Shown: piece after piece, positions 11,185 through 23,252 of the stretch
How the letters are laid out: the number at the start of each line of letters is the position of its first letter
Numbering within the stretch: the first letter of the stretch is position 1
NCBI GenBank assembly: GCA_037974665.1
Contig: CM075783.1
Span: 15,718,762-15,782,761, forward strand
DNA from: Ehretia macrophylla
Lineage: Eukaryota > Streptophyta > Magnoliopsida > Boraginales > Ehretiaceae
DNA: 64,000 nt
Direction of reading: 5' to 3'
Notes under the pieces: model-generated
Seen by the model: the letters and a program-made list of their open reading frames with translations, nothing else
Told to the model about the DNA's origin: nothing
The model's database searches: none
Translations under genes and position numbers: made by a program

Positions 11185-14100
11185 GTAAGGGTTTGCTAAA
11201 TTCTGTGTTAATTAGTAGATGAGTTAAATCCATCAGTTTATCCTAAAATCCCATTGGGTAAAATGGATTTATCTTATGAGTTATTACTTATATTAATTCA
11301 GTAAATTATACTTCTATTATTGAATGCTAATGTCATCCACTTTCTTACGAATCAAGTTAACCCATGCTGCTAGTGGGTTCAAAGGCTCCCTACACCAAAC
11401 CTTGCACAAGTAGGTTTTTCGACAATTCAATCCCATGCCTTTTCCAACTAAGATGCCCAAAATGGTTGGTAACTATAAATTTTCAATTTTAATATATTTT
11501 CACTCTTTGTGTATTAGCTACGGATAATACACAAAATCCATTCCGATTCAAGTGGATTCTGTAAGGGTTTGCTAAATTCTTTGTTAATTAGTAGATGAGT
11601 TAAATCCATCAGTTTATCCTAAAACCTCATTGGGTAAAATGGATTTATCTTATGAGTTATTGCTTATATTAATTCAGTAAATTATACTTGTATTATTGAA
11701 TGCTAATGTCATCCACTTTCTTCCGGATCAAGTTAACCCATGCTGCTATTGGGTTCAAAGGCTCCCTACACCAAACCTTGCACAAGTAGGTTTTTCGACA
11801 ATTCCATCCCATGCCGATTCCAAATGAGATGCCCAAAATAGTTGGTAACTATAAATTTTCAATTTTAATATATTTTCACTTTTTGTGTATTAGCTACAGA
11901 TAATACACAAAATCCATTCCGATTCAAATGGATTCTGTAAGTGTTTGCTAAATTCTGTGTAAATTAATAGATGAGTTAAATCCATCAGTTTATCCTAAAA
12001 TCCCATTGGGTAAAATGGATTTATCTTATGAGTTATTGTTTATATTAATTCAGTAAATTATACTTGTATTATTGAATGCTAATGTCATCCACTTTCTTCC
12101 GAATCAAGTTAACCCACGCTGCTAGTGGGTTCAAAGGCTCCCTACACCAAACCTTGCACAAGCAGGTTTTTCGACAATTCCATCCCATGTCGATTCCAAC
12201 TGAGATGCCCAAAATGGTTGGTAACTATAAATTTTAAATTTTAATATATTTTCACTTTTTGCGTATTAGCTATGGATAATACACAAAATCCATTCCGATT
12301 CAAATGGATTCTGTAAGGGTTTGCTAAATTCTGTGTTAATTAGTAGATGAGTTAAATCCATCAGTTTATCCTAAAATCCCATTGGGTAAAATGGATTTAT
12401 CTTATGAGTTATTCATTATATTAATTCAGTAAATTACACTTGTATTATTGAATGCTAATGTCATCCACTTTCTTCCGAATCAAGTTAACCCACTGCTAGT
12501 GGGTTCAAAGGCTCCCTACACCAGACCTTGCACAAGCAGGTTTTTTGACAATTCGATCCCATGCCGATTCCAACTGAGATGCCCCAAAATGGTTGGTAAC
12601 TTTAAATTTTCAATTTTAATATATTTTCACTTTTTGTGCATTAGCTACGGATAAAACACAAATTCCATTCCAATTTAAATGGATTCTGTAAGGGTTTGCT
12701 AAATTCTGTGTTAATTAGTAGATGAGTTAAATCCATTAGTTTATCCTAAAATCCCATTGGGTAAAATGGATTTATCTTATGAGTTATAGCTTATATTAAT
12801 TCTGTAAATTATACTTGTATTATTGAATGCCAATGTCATCCACTTTCTTCCGAATCAAGTTAACCCATGCTGCTAGTGGGTTCAAAGGCTCCCTACACCA
12901 AACATTGCACAAGCAGGCTTTTCGACAATTCCATCCCATGCCGATTCAAAATGAGATGCACAAAATGGTTGGTAACTAGAATTTTCAATTTTAAAATATT
13001 TTCACTTTTTGTGTATTAGCTACAGATAATACACAAAGTCCATTCCGATTCAAATGGATTCTGTAAGGGTTTGCTAAATTCTGTGTTAATTAGTAGATGA
13101 GTTAAATCCATCAGTTTATCCTAAAATCCCATTGGGTAAAATGGATTTATCATATGAGTTATTGCTTATATTAATTCAGTAAATTATACTTGTATTATTG
13201 AACGCTAATGTCATCCACTTTCTTCCGAATCAAGTTAACCCTTGCTGCTATTGGGTTCAAAGGCTCCCTACACCAAACCTTGCACAAGTAGGTTTTTCGA
13301 CAATTCCATCCCATGCCGATTCCAAATGAGATGCCCAAAATAGTTGGTAACTATAAATTTACAATTTTAATATATTTTCACTTTTTGTGTATTAGCTACA
13401 GATAATACACAAAATCCATTCCGATTCAAATGGATTCTGTAAGGGTTTGCTAAATTCTGTGTTAATTAATAGATGAGTTAAATCCATCAGTTTATCCTAA
13501 AATCCCATTGGGTAAAATGGATTTATCTTATGAGTTATTGCTTATATTAATTCAGTAAATTATACTTGTATTATTGAATGCTAATGTCATCCACTTTCTT
13601 CCGAATCAAGTTAACCCATGCTGCTAGTGGGTTCAAAGGCTCCCTCCTCCAAACCATGCACAAGCAGGTTTTTCGACAATTCGATCCCATGCCGATTCCA
13701 ACTAATATGCCCAAAATGATTGGTAACTATAAATTTTCAATTTTAATATATTTTCACTTTTTGTGTATTAGCTACGGATAATACACAAAATCCATTCCGA
13801 TTCAAATGGATTCTGTAAGGGTTTGCTAAATTCTTTGTTAATTAGTAGATGTGTTAAATCCATCAGTTTATCCTAAAATCCCATTGGGTAAAATGGATTT
13901 ATCTTATGAGTTATTGCTTATTTTAATTCAGTAAATTATCCTTGTATTATTGAATGCTAATGTCATCCACTTTGTTCCGGATCAAATTAACCCATGCCGC
14001 TATTGGGTTCAAAGGCTTGCTACACCAAACCTTGCACAAGCAAGTTTTTCGATAATTCCATCCCTTGTCTATTCCAAATGAGATGCCCAAAATGGTTGGT

Positions 14101-16523
14101 AACTATAAATTTTCAATTTTAATATATTTTCACTTTTTGTGTATTAGCTACAGATAATACACAAAATCCATTCCGGTTCAAATGGAGTCTGTAAGGGTTT
14201 GCTAAATTCTGTGTTAATTAATAGATGAGTTAAATCCATCAGTTTATCCTAAAATCCCATTGGGTAAAATGGATGTATCTTATGAGTTATGGCAAATATT
14301 AATTCATTAAATTATACTTGTATTATTGAATGCTAATGTCATCCACTTTCTTCCGAATCTAGTTAACCCATTCTGCTAGTGGGTTCAAAGGCTCCCTACA
14401 CCAAAACTTGCACAAGCAGGTTTTTCGACAATTCCATCGATGCCGATTCCAACTTAGATGCCCAAATGGTTGGTAACTATAAATTTTAAATTTTAATATA
14501 TTTTCACTTTTTGTGTATTAGCTACGGATAATACACAAAATTCATTCAGATTCAAATGGATTCTGTAAGGGTTTGCTAAATTCTGTGTTAATTAGTAGAT
14601 GAGTTAAATCCATCAGTTTATCCAAAAATCCCATTGGGTAAAATGGATTTATCTTATGAGTTATTGCTTATATTAAATCAGTAAATTATACTTGTATTAT
14701 TGAATGCTAAAGTCATCCACTTTCTTCCGAATCAAGTTAAACTATGCTGCCAGTTGGTTCAAAGGCTCCCTACACCAAACCTTGCACAAGCAGGTTTTTC
14801 GACAATTCGATCCCATGCGGATTCCAACTGAGATGCCCCAAAATGGTTGGTAACTATAAATTTTCAATTTTAATATATTTTCACTTTTTGTGTATTAGCT
14901 ACAGATAATACACAAATTCTATTCCGATTTAAATGGATTCTGTAAGGGTTTGCTAAATTCTGTGTTAATTAGTAGATGAGTTAAATCCATCAGTTCATCC
15001 TAAAATCCCATTGGGTAAAATGAATTTATCTTATGAGTTATTGCTTATATTAATTCAGTAAATTATACTTGTATTATTGAATGCTAATGTCATCCACTTT
15101 CTTCCGAATCAAATTAACCCATGCTGCTAGTGGGTTCATAGGCTCCCTACACCAAACCTTGCACAAGCAGGTTTTTCGACAATTCCATCCCATGTCGATT
15201 CCAACTGAGATGCCCAAAATGGTTGGTAACTAGAATTTTCAATTTTAATAGATTTTAACTTTTTGTGTATTAGCTACGGATAATACACAAAATCCATTCG
15301 ATTCAAATGGATTCTGTAAGGGTTTGCAAAATTCCATGTTAATTAGTAGATGAGTTAAATCCATCTGTTTATCCTAAAATCCCATTGGGTAAAATGGATT
15401 TATCTTATTAGTTATTGCTTATATTAATTCAGTAAATTATACTTGTATTATTGAATGCTAATGTCATCCACTTTCTTCCGAATCAAGTTAACCCATGCTG
15501 CTAGTGGGTTCAAAGGCTCCCTACACCAAACCTTGCACAAGCAGGTTTTTCGACAATTCGATCCCTTGCCGATACCAACTAATATACCCAAAATGGTTGG
15601 TAACTATAAATTTTCAATTTTAATATATTTTCACTTTTTGTGTATTAGCTACTGATAATACACAAAATCCATTCCGATTCAAATGGATTCTGTAAGGGTT
15701 TGCTAAATTCTGTGTTAATTAGTGGATGTGTTAAATCCATCAGTTTATCCTAAAATCCCATTGCGTAAAATGGATTTATCTTATAAGTTATTGCTTATTT
15801 TAATTCAGTAAATTATACTTGTATTATTGAATGCAAATGTCATCCACTTTCTTCCGGATCAAGTTAACCCATGCTGCTATTGGGTTCAAAGGCTCGCTAC
15901 TCCAAACCTTTCACAAGCAGGTTTTTCGACAATTCCATCCCATGCCTATTCCAAATAAGATGCCCAAAATAGTTCGTAACTATAAATTTTCAATTTTAAT
16001 ATATTTTCACTTTTTGTGTATTAGGTATAGATAATACACAAAATCCATTCCGATTCAAATGGATTCTGTAAGGGTTTGCTAAATTCTGTGTTAATTAATA
16101 GATGAGTTAAATCCATCAGTTTATCCTAAAATCCCATTGGGTAAAATGGATGTATCTTATGAGTTATTGCAAATATTAATTCATTAAATTATACTTGTAT
16201 TATTGAATGCTAATGTCATCCACTTTCTTCCGAATCTTGTTAACCCATTCTGCAAGTGGGTTCAAAGGCTCCCTACACCAAACCTTGCACAAGCAGGTTT
16301 TTTGACAATTCCATCGATGCCGATTCCAACTGAGATGCCCAAATGGTTGGTGACTATAAATTTTAAATTTTAATATATTTTCACTTTTTGTGTATTAGCT
16401 AAGGATAATACACAAAATTCATTCAGATTCAAATGGATTTTGTAAGGGTTTGCTAAATTCTGTGTTAATTAGTAGATGAGTTAAATCCCTCAGTTTATCC
16501 TAAAATCCGGTGAATTATACTTG
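11185..16523 (+). repeat. 376-bp satellite array, block B
   Basis: About 14 monomers in the same orientation and phase as block A. Monomers from about 13,200 to 14,650 and from about 15,080 to 16,520 share private variants at a spacing of about 1,877 bp (five monomers): ACTAATAT, GATGTGTTAAATCC, AAATGGATGTATC, TTCATTAAATTATAC and CCATCGATGCC. The last monomer has lost about 50 bp shortly before the gypsy insertion at 16,524. Confidence 0.96.
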
Positions 16524-17292
16524 TGTGAAACCCCAAATTTTTGACCTTATCTCGCTTTGCGTGTTTTATTCTCGTATTGCATGAATTGACCTATCTATGT
16601 GCTACATGACTTAGAATGTGATAATTTTGATATCAATACTCTTAGAACATGCTAAATGTGCATTCATGAAATTTTCATAAAAAACGGAGTCAGAAATTTT
16701 ATCTTCGATTTTCAGTGAATAGTATTTTCGAAACACGTCCGCTATAATTTTGAAACTGGTCCTTTTAACCCTTTTAGACCTAGTCCACGGACTTTAATAG
16801 ACCTGTGTTTGATGAAAACGGTTTTGAAATCGGTTTAGTAATTTATTAGGGTTTTTACACCGACTTTTGCAAAAATCGAGTTTTAGGCCGACTCGGGTAA
16901 AACTATTTTAATATAAAACTCTTTGTCACCTAAAATATATTTTCTAGAATTAATTTAGGTGTTAATTTATTAGTTGAGCAAGAAATAGTCAATAAAATGA
17001 ATTAAAAGACTAGAAAATATAATTAAAAGACTAAATATATCAACTTTGACTTTGCTATTTTGTTGACTTTGCATATAAAATCTCTACACACACTAAAAAC
17101 AAAGCAAACACCACAAAAACACATACATTGCAGCCGTGAGTTTCTTGGCATTTTTGAGAGTTTTTCAACTTATTTTACAAAACAATTTTGCCTTAGAAAA
17201 CTTAGTTTTAGTCCGAATCTTTTCAAACCGGGCTGGATTCCGCTTGTTGGGCACCTATTGCACATATTCCTAGCTTTACTTCGGATCAAAGG
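16524..17292 (+). repeat. Outer element 5' LTR, first part
   Basis: Starts TGTGAAACCCC directly after the target repeat and runs to the inner insertion. It contains a TATA-like TATAAAA at 17,074-17,080 followed by a CA-rich stretch, a plausible plant core promoter. It aligns with 29,801-30,569 of the 3' LTR with about 11 differences. Confidence 0.92.
17074..17080 (+). promoter_or_regulatory. TATA-like box in outer 5' LTR
   Basis: TATAAAA in the context GCATATAAAATCTCTACACAC, followed within 30 bp by a CA-rich segment like many plant transcript starts. The same box is at 30,351-30,357 in the 3' LTR. Function is inferred from position and sequence only. Confidence 0.55.
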
Positions 17293-19181
17293 TGTGAAAC
17301 CCCACTTTCTTGCTTATCTCGTTTTACGTGTTTTACCTCGTTTTGCGTGCATATAATCTGTTTATGTGCTATAGGACCTAGAAAGTTATAATTTTGATTT
17401 CAATACTTCTAATACGTGCTAAATGTGCATTCATGAAATTTTCATCAAAAACGGAGTCAGAAATTTTATCGTCGATTTTCAGTGAATAGTATTTTCGAAA
17501 CACGTCCGCTATAATTTTGAAACTGGTCTTTTTAACCCTTCTAGACCTAGTCCACGGACTTTAATAGACCTGTGTTTGATGAAAACGGTTTTAAAATCGG
17601 CTTAAGAATTTATTAGGGTTTTTACACCGACTTTTGCGAAAATCGAGTTTTAAGCCGACTCGGGTGAAATTCTTTGAATGTAAAACTTCTTGTCACCTAA
17701 AAATAATCCACTTGAGATATTTTGGGGGTTGCATAACTATTTTTAATTTGGTGAGCATTAAAATGCAATTAAAGACATTAAAAACACAAAAATACCTATT
17801 AAAATAACTTTGACTTTAATTAAATAATTGACCATTTAAGCTAATGTCCTCAACACACACTCACACAACACAAAAACACCATCACACACACACACATTGC
17901 CGTGAGGTTGAGGAGAGAAAAGAGAAGAGAAAAACTTAAGCTTTCAATCCAATTTTTCAAAGAAAAACCTAGTTTTTGTCCGTGAAACTTCGCACCGACT
18001 TGGATTCTGCTTGTTGGGCACGCATTCCTAGGCTTATATCGCATCTAAGGTGAGAGAAAAATTCTAGATCTCAAAATGTCATTTTTGTGTTTTTGCGTAT
18101 AAATGAAGATTGAACCGTTAGAATTGAAATCTGATGATAGATTATTGCTCCTTGCATGCTAGGGATCATTATATACTAATACTACGAGTTTCTGTCGGAT
18201 ATAGCATAATTTTTATTTTCCGGGTATTTAATTTTGATTAAAATGTTCAAAGTTGATTTAATTGAGTTGCGTTGCTCGAAATCGATTGCCGTCGATTTCT
18301 AAATACTTGATAATTACGTGTTAGCGCTGTTGTAATGCCGAATTTTCGATTACATTGTTTGTGTGAAAATCCGGAAAATCCAGCCATGACGTCATAGGGT
18401 TTTAGGGTTATCGGGCATGTTTTGGAGGTGTTATGGTGGATTTCCGAGAGGGCTAATGTAGTAGGTTGAATGGGTGAGTGATAGGAACTGATTTGGCAAT
18501 GTTTGGATTAGTAGATTGTAAGTTATGAATTTTAGAAGTTTAGGTTGTCATTCTTTAATTTCTTGAACGATGCCTTAGATGGTTGGGTAGTGTTCGAGTG
18601 ATGAATGGTGAGTCGTTGTTGAGTAATTTAGGGTTTAATTATGTATATTATGCATGTCCGGTTAGATGGCCTACTTTGTCATCTAACTACGTTGTTTGTT
18701 GTTTAATTTAATATTGATGTTATATTGATGTTATTGATTGATTATTATCGAATGCGGGAATCGGGCACTCTTGTTGCTGATCTCCCAATTGATTGATTGA
18801 TTTATGCTTGCATGATGATTGATGAATATGGAGTCTTGGTATGTGTGTGCCACCTCTCGGGCAGCGTCGGGCTGTCGGGTTGATAACGGCATGACTGCCA
18901 TAGGCTACCCCCAGCTCGCATGACGGAGATGTCATGGAGGGAAGGGGCTAGTGAGGTACCTCGGGTGCGTGAGTAATGGGGAGTTATAAGAAGAACGGTT
19001 GAGATCGTGATGGCGTTTGGAGCTACACCAAATAGAGTATCCTTATTGAATGGTCATATAGTTATGTGATGATAGCTTTATTTATGTTATTATGTTGTTG
19101 TGTGTTTACTTGCTCAAAGGACTAAATCCAAGGAGCGTAGTGAATACTGTCGAGATCTATCGGATCCTCACTGGGCTTATG

Positions 19182-19189
19182 TATATAAG
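19182..19189 (+). promoter_or_regulatory. TATATAAG box in inner 5' LTR
   Basis: TATATAAG within an inverted repeat (GCTTAT to ATAAGC) followed by CTCAC. The block is shared by every gypsy LTR here: 25,142, 26,969, about 31,845 and 40,975, and in the form TATAAATAAGCTCAC in the minus-strand remnant. It may be a core promoter. If so, transcripts would start near or just after the micro-ORF start codon. Confidence 0.5.
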
Positions 19190-19207
19190 CTCACTCTCTA
19201 TTAATGC

Positions 19208-19318
19208 ATGTTTTCAGGTGTACTTTCACAAGATTACGGGTACGTGCCTCCTGAAGAGGAGAATGTGGAAAACGTGCCTTTCGTGGATGAGTCATATGTC
19301 CCTGAGTCTTATCCATGA
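19208..19318 (+). CDS. Conserved LTR micro-ORF, 36 codons (inner 5' LTR)
   Basis: An ATG-started frame of 36 residues plus stop, containing the motifs QDYGYVPPEEENV and VDESYVPESYP. I do not recognise it. Copies exist at 25,168-25,278 (3' LTR of the same element), 26,995-27,096 and 31,871-31,972 (outer LTRs), and 41,001-41,111 (solo LTR). Between families most differences are at third codon positions, and the one length difference is nine bases in frame, a pattern expected of coding sequence. The product would be acidic and rich in Y, P, E and V, with no membrane segment. It could be a leader peptide, the end of a spliced frame, or chance. Confidence 0.5.
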   Translation: MFSGVLSQDYGYVPPEEENVENVPFVDESYVPESYP

Positions 19319-19724
19319 TTCTATGTTGTTAAACGTTATGTATATTAGTTTAATAGACTTTTATATGCTTTACGGTTCTTAGTGTAATAGTTGTTGATAA
19401 GATGATGATTCAAACGATGTTAATTTAGTGGCTTTCTTTTGTCTATGTTTAAATTGTAGTTGTGTCTCAACTTACTTTTGAAATGTATGATAAAGTTGAG
19501 GTATTGTATGTCATGTTGGAACGGAGGCGTATAACGAGGATGTTTTATTGTATAATATGGTTGTGTTGTATGTTGTTGTTTGAATTAAGGAGTTGCTGGA
19601 TGTATGATGTTTAATGAGGTTGGTTTGGAACCTCGGTGTCCTATTTACTGTCGTTATACTGCCGAAATTCCGTTGCGTCCTGACTGATCGTAGGAGGGGT
19701 CGTGTTGGGGCGTGACAGTTTAAG

Positions 19725-19736
19725 TGGTATCAGAGC
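19725..19736 (+). other. Primer binding site of the inner element
   Basis: TGGTATCAGAGC, complementary to the 3' end of plant initiator methionine tRNA, begins seven bases after the LTR ends. This is the usual primer of plant Ty3/gypsy elements. Confidence 0.93.
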
Positions 19737-19987
19737 TCATGTTAGTTGTCAGCCGGGGTATTCTCGGAATGTGGGTAATGGTCTTAGCATGAAATATGTA
19801 TGAAAGGAAAGAAAAATGAAATATGTATTGGTATGATTAATTGATTAAGTGATTATGTGATTTAAGTGCTTATGTGATTATGTGATCAATTTGTTTATGT
19901 GTTTTATATGAGTTTGTTATTTATGTGTTAATAGTTGTTTATAACCTGTCTACGTGCTATAACTGTGCTAACTCTTTGATTAGTAGA

Positions 19988-22900
19988 ATGGCCGGTCGAC
20001 CGAGAACCAGAGGTAGGTCTGAGTTGACTGATGAGACTCCGAGTAACGTGGCACCGGGCCGTGACGGGGGTGATGACCGATTAGGAGCAGCTATGGAGCG
20101 GATTGCAGAGTTAGTGGCTAGTCAGGCACAGTTGTTAGCAGGGCAGGCTGCCCAGAATCAGGCTATGCAGGCTCAGCTTCTGAATATTCAGGGTGGTAAC
20201 CACGGGCGTGGTACCCTGAAGGAGTTTTTAGGATATCACCCACCGAGATTTCAGGGGGAGCCGGATGATAGGAAGGCGGAGGTATGGATTAGCAAGTTGG
20301 AGAAGATTTATGATCCACTTGGCTATACTGATGAGAAGAAAGTCTCTTTTGCCGTGTATTTGTTAGATGACGAGGCAGAGGAGTGGTGGCGCACGGTAAG
20401 GACTAGCTGGGCGGCACAGGGTATTCCTTATGTTTGGGGTACCTTTCTGATGGCTTTCCGAGCAAAGTATGTCCCGAGGATTTGCAGGGAACGGAGAGAG
20501 GCCGAGTTTCTAGCCTTGGTCCAGGGAGATGCTACAGTGGCTCAATATGAGGCCACATTTACTCGATTGTCCCGGTATGCACCGGAGTATGTGGCAGACG
20601 AGGAGCGGAGGACTCGCAGGTTTATGTTGGGGTTGCGGCCCGAGATTCAGGATGTTATGGCTCTGAATCGATATGATATTTTCACTGAGGCTTTTGAGGC
20701 AGGGGTATTATCAGCTTCGGATTCGTACGGAGGATGTTCCGAAGTCTGCCTTCAGGACTCGGTACGGGCATTATGAGTTTGTTGTTATGCCCTTTGGTTT
20801 GACTAATGCACCGGCAGCATTCATGGATCTTATGCATCGAGTCTTTCAGCCGTACTTGGACCAGTTCGTGGTGATTTTTATTGATGATATCTTGGTCTAT
20901 TCTAAATCTGAATTGGAGCACGAGCAACATCTACGGCTTGTATTGGAGAAGTTGCAGGAGCATCAGTTGTTTGCCAAGTTCAGCAAATGTGAATTTTGGC
21001 TGCAACGGATTTCTTTTCTTGGCCATGTTATTACACAGAGCGGTATTTCTGTAGATCCCACTAAGATTGAATCGGTGATGTCTTGGAAGCAGCCAGAGAG
21101 TGTTACTGATGTCCGTAGTTTTCTTGGCTTGGCGGGTTATTACCGTAGGTTTGTCAAGGACTTCTCAAAGATTGCGGGGCCACTATCTAAGTTGACTCAG
21201 AAACGGACTATCTTTAATTGGGACGAGAAGTGTGAGAGTGGATTTCAGGAGTTGAAAAAGAGGTTAACTACCGCTCCAGTACTTGCTCTACCAGAGGGGA
21301 CCGATAATATGGTCATTTACAGTGATGCATCCAAGGAGGGCTTGGGATGTGTTCTTATGCAGGATGGCCGAGTTATTGCCTATGCTTCCAGGAAGTTGAA
21401 GCCTTATGAGGTGAATTATCCGACTCATGATCTTGAGTTGGCAGCAGTTGTCTTCGCACTGAAAAAGTGGCGTCATTATCTGTGGGGCAGTAAGTTCGAA
21501 ATTTTCACTGATCATAAGAGTCTAAAGTATTTATTCTCACAGAAGGAGTTGAATATGCGCCAGCGGAGGTGGATGGAGCTTCTTGGAGATTATAATTATT
21601 CTATCAATTATCTGCCTGGAAAGGCAAATGTTGTGGCAGATGCTCTCAGCCGGAAGGCTAGTATTTCTTGTTTGTCTGTCAAGAAGTGGGAGGTTCTTGA
21701 GGAGTTTAGTTATTGGAGACCAGAGTTGACTCAGGTTGGGGTGATGTGTTCACATCTCCGTATTCAACCTTTATTATTGTCTCAGATCAGGGAAGCTCAG
21801 CAGCTTGATGTTAAACTTCAGAAGATCAAGGATCAGATCACTGATGATCAGTCTGACTTTAAAGTGCATGAGGATGGTATTCTTTGGTTTCGGAACAGGG
21901 TTTGTGTTCCCGATGAACCGGGCTTGAGGCGAGGTATTCTGGAGGAAGCTCATAATTCTAAATATACTATTCATCCCGGTGGAACCAAGATGTTTCGGGA
22001 TTTGAAACAGCATTTCTGGTGGAACAACATGAAGAGGGAGGTTGCTCAGTTTGTGTCTAGATGTTTGATTTGTCAGAGAGTGAAAGCCGAGCATCAACGA
22101 CCAGCAGGTTTGCTTCAGCCGTTGGCTATACCAGAGTGGAAATGGGAGCATATTACGATGGACTTCGTCACTGGTTTGCCTAGATCACCGAGGGGTAATG
22201 ATGCAGTTTGGGTTGTCGTGGATCGTTTGACGAAGACAGCTCATTTTATTGCCATGAGGTTGGGAGATGAGGTTACAAAGCTGACGGATCTCTATCTGGA
22301 TCAGATTGTTAGACTTCACGGTATTCCATCTAGTATTGTCTCTGATCGAGATCCTCGATTTACTTCTCGTTTGTGGGAGAAACTTCAGGAGACTTTGGGT
22401 ACTCAGTTGAACTTCAGTACAGCGTATCATCCATAGACCGACGGTCAGTCTGAGCGGACTATTCAGATTCTGGAAGATATGCTTAGGGCTTGTGTTCTGG
22501 ACTTCGGGAAGAACTGGGAGAAACATCTACCACTTGCCGAGTTTACCTATAACAATAGTTATCAAGCTACTATTGGAATGGCACCTTTTGCAGCTCTTTA
22601 CGGTCGTAAGTGCCGTTCACCTTTATATTGGGACGAGGTAGGAGAGATGAAGACTGTTGATCCGACTATTATGCCAGAACTTCTTGAGAAGATCGGGAAT
22701 GTTCAGTTGATCAGGCAGAGAATGCTTACGGCGCAGAGTAGATTCAAGAGTTATGCTGATAAGCGTCGTCGAGACTTGGAGTTTGCAGTTGGAGATCGGG
22801 TTTTCTTGAGATTGTCTCCTCGAAAGGGGTTTGTTCGTTATGGTAAAGGTGGTAAGCTGAGTCCGAGATTTGTAGGGCCGTTTGAGATTACTGGCAGGGT

Positions 22901-23251
22901 TGGTAAGTTGGCATATCGGTTGGCTTTACCGGAGAACTTCTCTAATGTCCACGATGTGTTTCACGTGTCTAATTTGCGAAAATATAATCCGGATCCTTCT
23001 CATATTCTTGAGCCAGAGCCGTTACAGCTTCGAGAGAATTTGACTTATGACGAGCGTCCGATTCGTATTCTAGATCAGATGGACCGAGAGTTGAGGTCGA
23101 AGAGGATTCCGATGGTTAAGGTGTTGTGGAAGCATCACGGCATTGAGGAAGCTACGTGGGAGAGACGAGATCAGATGCAGCAACAATACCCAGATCTTTT
23201 CCGTACATCAAGTAAGAATTTCGAGGACGAAATTTCTATAAGGGGGGGAGA
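19988..23251 (+). pseudogene. gag-pol remnant of the inner Tekay-like element
   Basis: The gag part starts at an ATG giving MAGRPRTRGR and carries the retrotransposon gag core (RFQGEPDD, then WISKLEK and EEWWRT). It is followed by reverse transcriptase with [13 protein letters not shown], RNase H ([11 protein letters not shown], then TDHKSLKYL), integrase with the zinc-binding H/C residues around CLICQRVK and catalytic-core motifs MDFVTGLP and VSDRDPRF, and a C-terminal chromodomain-like segment with VKVLWKHHGIEEATWE. Domain order and the C-terminal chromodomain place it among plant chromoviruses, best fitting Tekay (Del). The region is broken and incomplete, with at least two breaks, and I treat it as a fossil. 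Confidence 0.92.
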
Positions 23252-23252
23252 A
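23217..23252 (+). other. Hairpin and polypurine tract before the inner 3' LTR
   Basis: An 18-nt inverted repeat (AATTTCG, loop AGGA, CGAAATT; 23,217-23,234) is followed by AGGGGGGGAGAA (23,241-23,252) and the LTR start. Purine tracts prime plus-strand synthesis in LTR elements. The hairpin has counterparts at 29,765 and 11,149. Confidence 0.8.

Larger units (their letters stand above)
17293..19717 (+). repeat. Inner element 5' LTR
   Basis: 2,425 bp, TG to CA. Features in order: the LTR head shared with the outer and solo LTRs (ACGGAGTCAGAAATTTTATC onward), a CA-rich and GAGA-rich stretch (17,853-17,940), an AAG/GTGAG block (18,047), a long AT-rich middle, one unit of the GGGAATCGGGCACT repeat that the outer LTRs amplify, a TATATAAG box (19,182-19,189), and the conserved micro-ORF (19,208-19,318). 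Confidence 0.95.

Noticed and set aside
18720-18935. Minus-strand 71-codon frame in inner LTRs, and plus-strand 96-codon frame at 19,092
   Set aside because: Neither is kept in the outer and solo LTRs, unlike the micro-ORF that overlaps the second one in another frame.
19725-19736. tRNA-like sequence
   Set aside because: It is only the short primer complement of an LTR element; no tRNA gene surrounds it.
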